Of a stretch of DNA of 5,766 nt, positions 4,639 through 5,766 are shown in pieces. The position numbers were made by a program, and so were the translations under genes. The notes below the pieces were generated by a model. That model was not told the origin of the DNA, searched no databases, and worked only from the letters and a program-made list of their open reading frames with translations. Each line of letters begins with the position of its first letter. Positions within the stretch are counted from its first letter, which is position 1. Origin of the DNA: an uncultured Planctomycetaceae bacterium (GTDB lineage Bacteria > Planctomycetota > Planctomycetia > Pirellulales > Pirellulaceae); the NCBI GenBank assembly GCA_903927685.1, contig CAIYOB010001655.1, positions 1 to 5,766 of the forward strand. The letters are read 5' to 3'.

Positions 4639-5766
4639 ATGAGCATCCAACTTGGCATCACTCCGACGGGCCGTCTGGTGGCGGTCGAGTCGGTTGCGGA
4701 AACGGGCGATCTGGCGGGCGTCGCGACGGACGCGGGTTTTGATCCGCGGCTGGAGAAGAAGATCGCGCAGCGGTTTGCCGCCGGCCAGGCGGAGGGCCTG
4801 TTTGCACTGGCCACCGAACGACTGGACCGGCCTCCGCATCCGTCGCTGGCGTTCTGGCGGGATTTCGCGGCGCGTTATCTGACCGAACTGTGCCATACGC
4901 CGGAGACCGGCGCGGCTGATCTCGCAGCCATCCCGCCACCCGCCTCGGCGGACCTCGCCGCCCTGCTGTGGAATGTGCCCCCGATGCAAGGCGCGGAGTA
5001 CCTGACGGACGGCGTGATGACGGAGATCTGGGGAGACCTGGACGCCTGGGTCCGGCGCGAGGTCGAAGGACACGCCGAGGGGCTGGCGGGGTTCCTGAAG
5101 GACCGGGCGGCCCTCTGGCATCAGGTGGGCCGGGTCTGCTTTCACCTGGCCGAGAACCGCCGCGATCCGGACTATCCGTTCGCGTTCCTGGCAACCTACG
5201 CCCCGGGGCTGACGGGGGCCGCCCGCGTTCAGTACTTGCCGCTGAGCAAAGCGCTGCGCGAGTACGCGGGAGCCAAGGACAAGAAGACGCTGATCAAGCT
5301 GCTGTCGCCCGTCCAACTGGCCGCAGAGAAAAGCGAGCTGGCCAAGGAACTGGTCGAATCGGGCGACCTGTACCAGCCCCTGGCCTGGACGCCCCGCGAA
5401 GCGTACCGGTTCCTGCGGGACATCCCCGTGCTCGAAGAGAGCGGCGTGCTGGTGCGGATGCCCGACTGGTGGAAAAAGCGGCCCCGCCCCCGGGTCAGCG
5501 TGACGATCGGCGACCAGAAGCAGAAGAAGTTCAACGCGGACGCCATGCTGGACTTTCGCGTGCAGCTGGCCTTGGGCGACCAGGAGTTGAGCGAAGCGGA
5601 ATGGCGGGAGTTGATGGCGGCCGAACAGGGGCTGGTGTTCCTCAAGGGGCAGTGGATCGAAGTCGACCGCGACAAGCTGGCCGAAGCGCTGGATCATTGG
5701 AAGCAGGTCGCGCGGGCCGCCGAGGACGGGATCTCGTTCGTCGAGGGGATGCGCCTGCTGGCCGGC
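4639..5766 (+). CDS. SNF2-family helicase, N-terminal region (3' partial)
   Basis: The first 376 residues of what is probably a 1000-plus residue SNF2/DEAD-like helicase, an ATP-driven DNA translocase; the frame is open to the window edge, before any Walker motif. The recognised part is the 'SNF2 helicase associated' (DUF3670) domain at about 220-355: SPVQLAAEKSELAKELVESG, WTPREAYRFLRDIPVLEESG (250-269), MPDWWKKRPRPRVSVTIG (274-291), a MLDFRVQLALGDQELSEAEW segment (303-322), and GLVFLKGQWIEVDRDKL (331-347). Residues 1-215 resemble the variable leading part with FWRDFAARYLTELCHTPE (72-89) and ARVQYLPLSKALREYAG. I chose the ATG at 4639 because coding character begins there, though its ribosome site is poor (GAG 6 nt upstream) and the same frame is open back to 4339. 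It stands alone, divergent from the decaying antitoxin region; no neighbouring nuclease or methylase is visible, so a defence role cannot be claimed. Confidence 0.88.
   Translation, partial: MSIQLGITPTGRLVAVESVAETGDLAGVATDAGFDPRLEKKIAQRFAAGQAEGLFALATERLDRPPHPSLAFWRDFAARYLTELCHTPETGAADLAAIPPPASADLAALLWNVPPMQGAEYLTDGVMTEIWGDLDAWVRREVEGHAEGLAGFLKDRAALWHQVGRVCFHLAENRRDPDYPFAFLATYAPGLTGAARVQYLPLSKALREYAGAKDKKTLIKLLSPVQLAAEKSELAKELVESGDLYQPLAWTPREAYRFLRDIPVLEESGVLVRMPDWWKKRPRPRVSVTIGDQKQKKFNADAMLDFRVQLALGDQELSEAEWRELMAAEQGLVFLKGQWIEVDRDKLAEALDHWKQVARAAEDGISFVEGMRLLAG

Noticed and set aside
4528..5697. Long minus-strand open frame (389 codons) opposite the helicase
   Set aside because: It is rich in Gln, Arg and Pro with no family likeness, and the plus strand in the same interval encodes a clear DUF3670 helicase region.

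Overview
The window looks like a piece of a high-G+C chromosome from a planctomycete-type bacterium (a Pirellula-like lineage is my best guess). The inference rests on gene content: a Tat-exported TIM-barrel protein of the sugar isomerase/epimerase type, LarB, a SNF2 helicase with the DUF3670-type N-terminal region, a DUF4058 fragment, and a 'TRSASE'-type intergenic repeat that I associate from memory with planctomycete genomes. No rRNA, tRNA, CRISPR array or complete mobile element is visible.

Left part (1-3002), metabolic genes. A glycerate 2-kinase (MOFRL family), cut off at its N-terminus by the window edge, runs rightward. Facing it is a compact leftward three-gene operon: a Tat-signal TIM-barrel protein, a 75-residue unrecognised protein, and larB, the first enzyme of nickel-pincer cofactor synthesis. 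The gaps are 28 and 13 nt. The kinase and larB converge and overlap by 59 nt, so the kinase carries a C-terminal tail encoded antisense to the end of larB. A TATAAT-type promoter candidate lies about 170 nt before the operon, and a repeat/hairpin sits in the predicted leader.

Middle part (3003-4638), a decaying accessory region. It holds an intact-looking FitA-type ribbon-helix-helix antitoxin. Directly coupled to it is only the C-terminal tail of what looks like its FitB PIN-domain toxin, with the catalytic body gone. Further right are a perfect 16-bp tandem duplication, a hairpin, and a DUF4058 fragment missing its front and back. The last 385 nt before the helicase hold no gene I can support.

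Right part (4639-5766): the N-terminal 376 residues of a large SNF2/DEAD-box-type helicase. The gene runs off the window before the ATPase motifs. A promoter-like TGGTTAGAAT lies about 100 nt before its start and resembles the TGGTTATAAT before the leftward operon.

I see no clearly new multi-gene system. The best leads are the small protein locked between the TIM-barrel gene and larB, and the antitoxin whose toxin has been deleted almost exactly from its start codon to its last residues.
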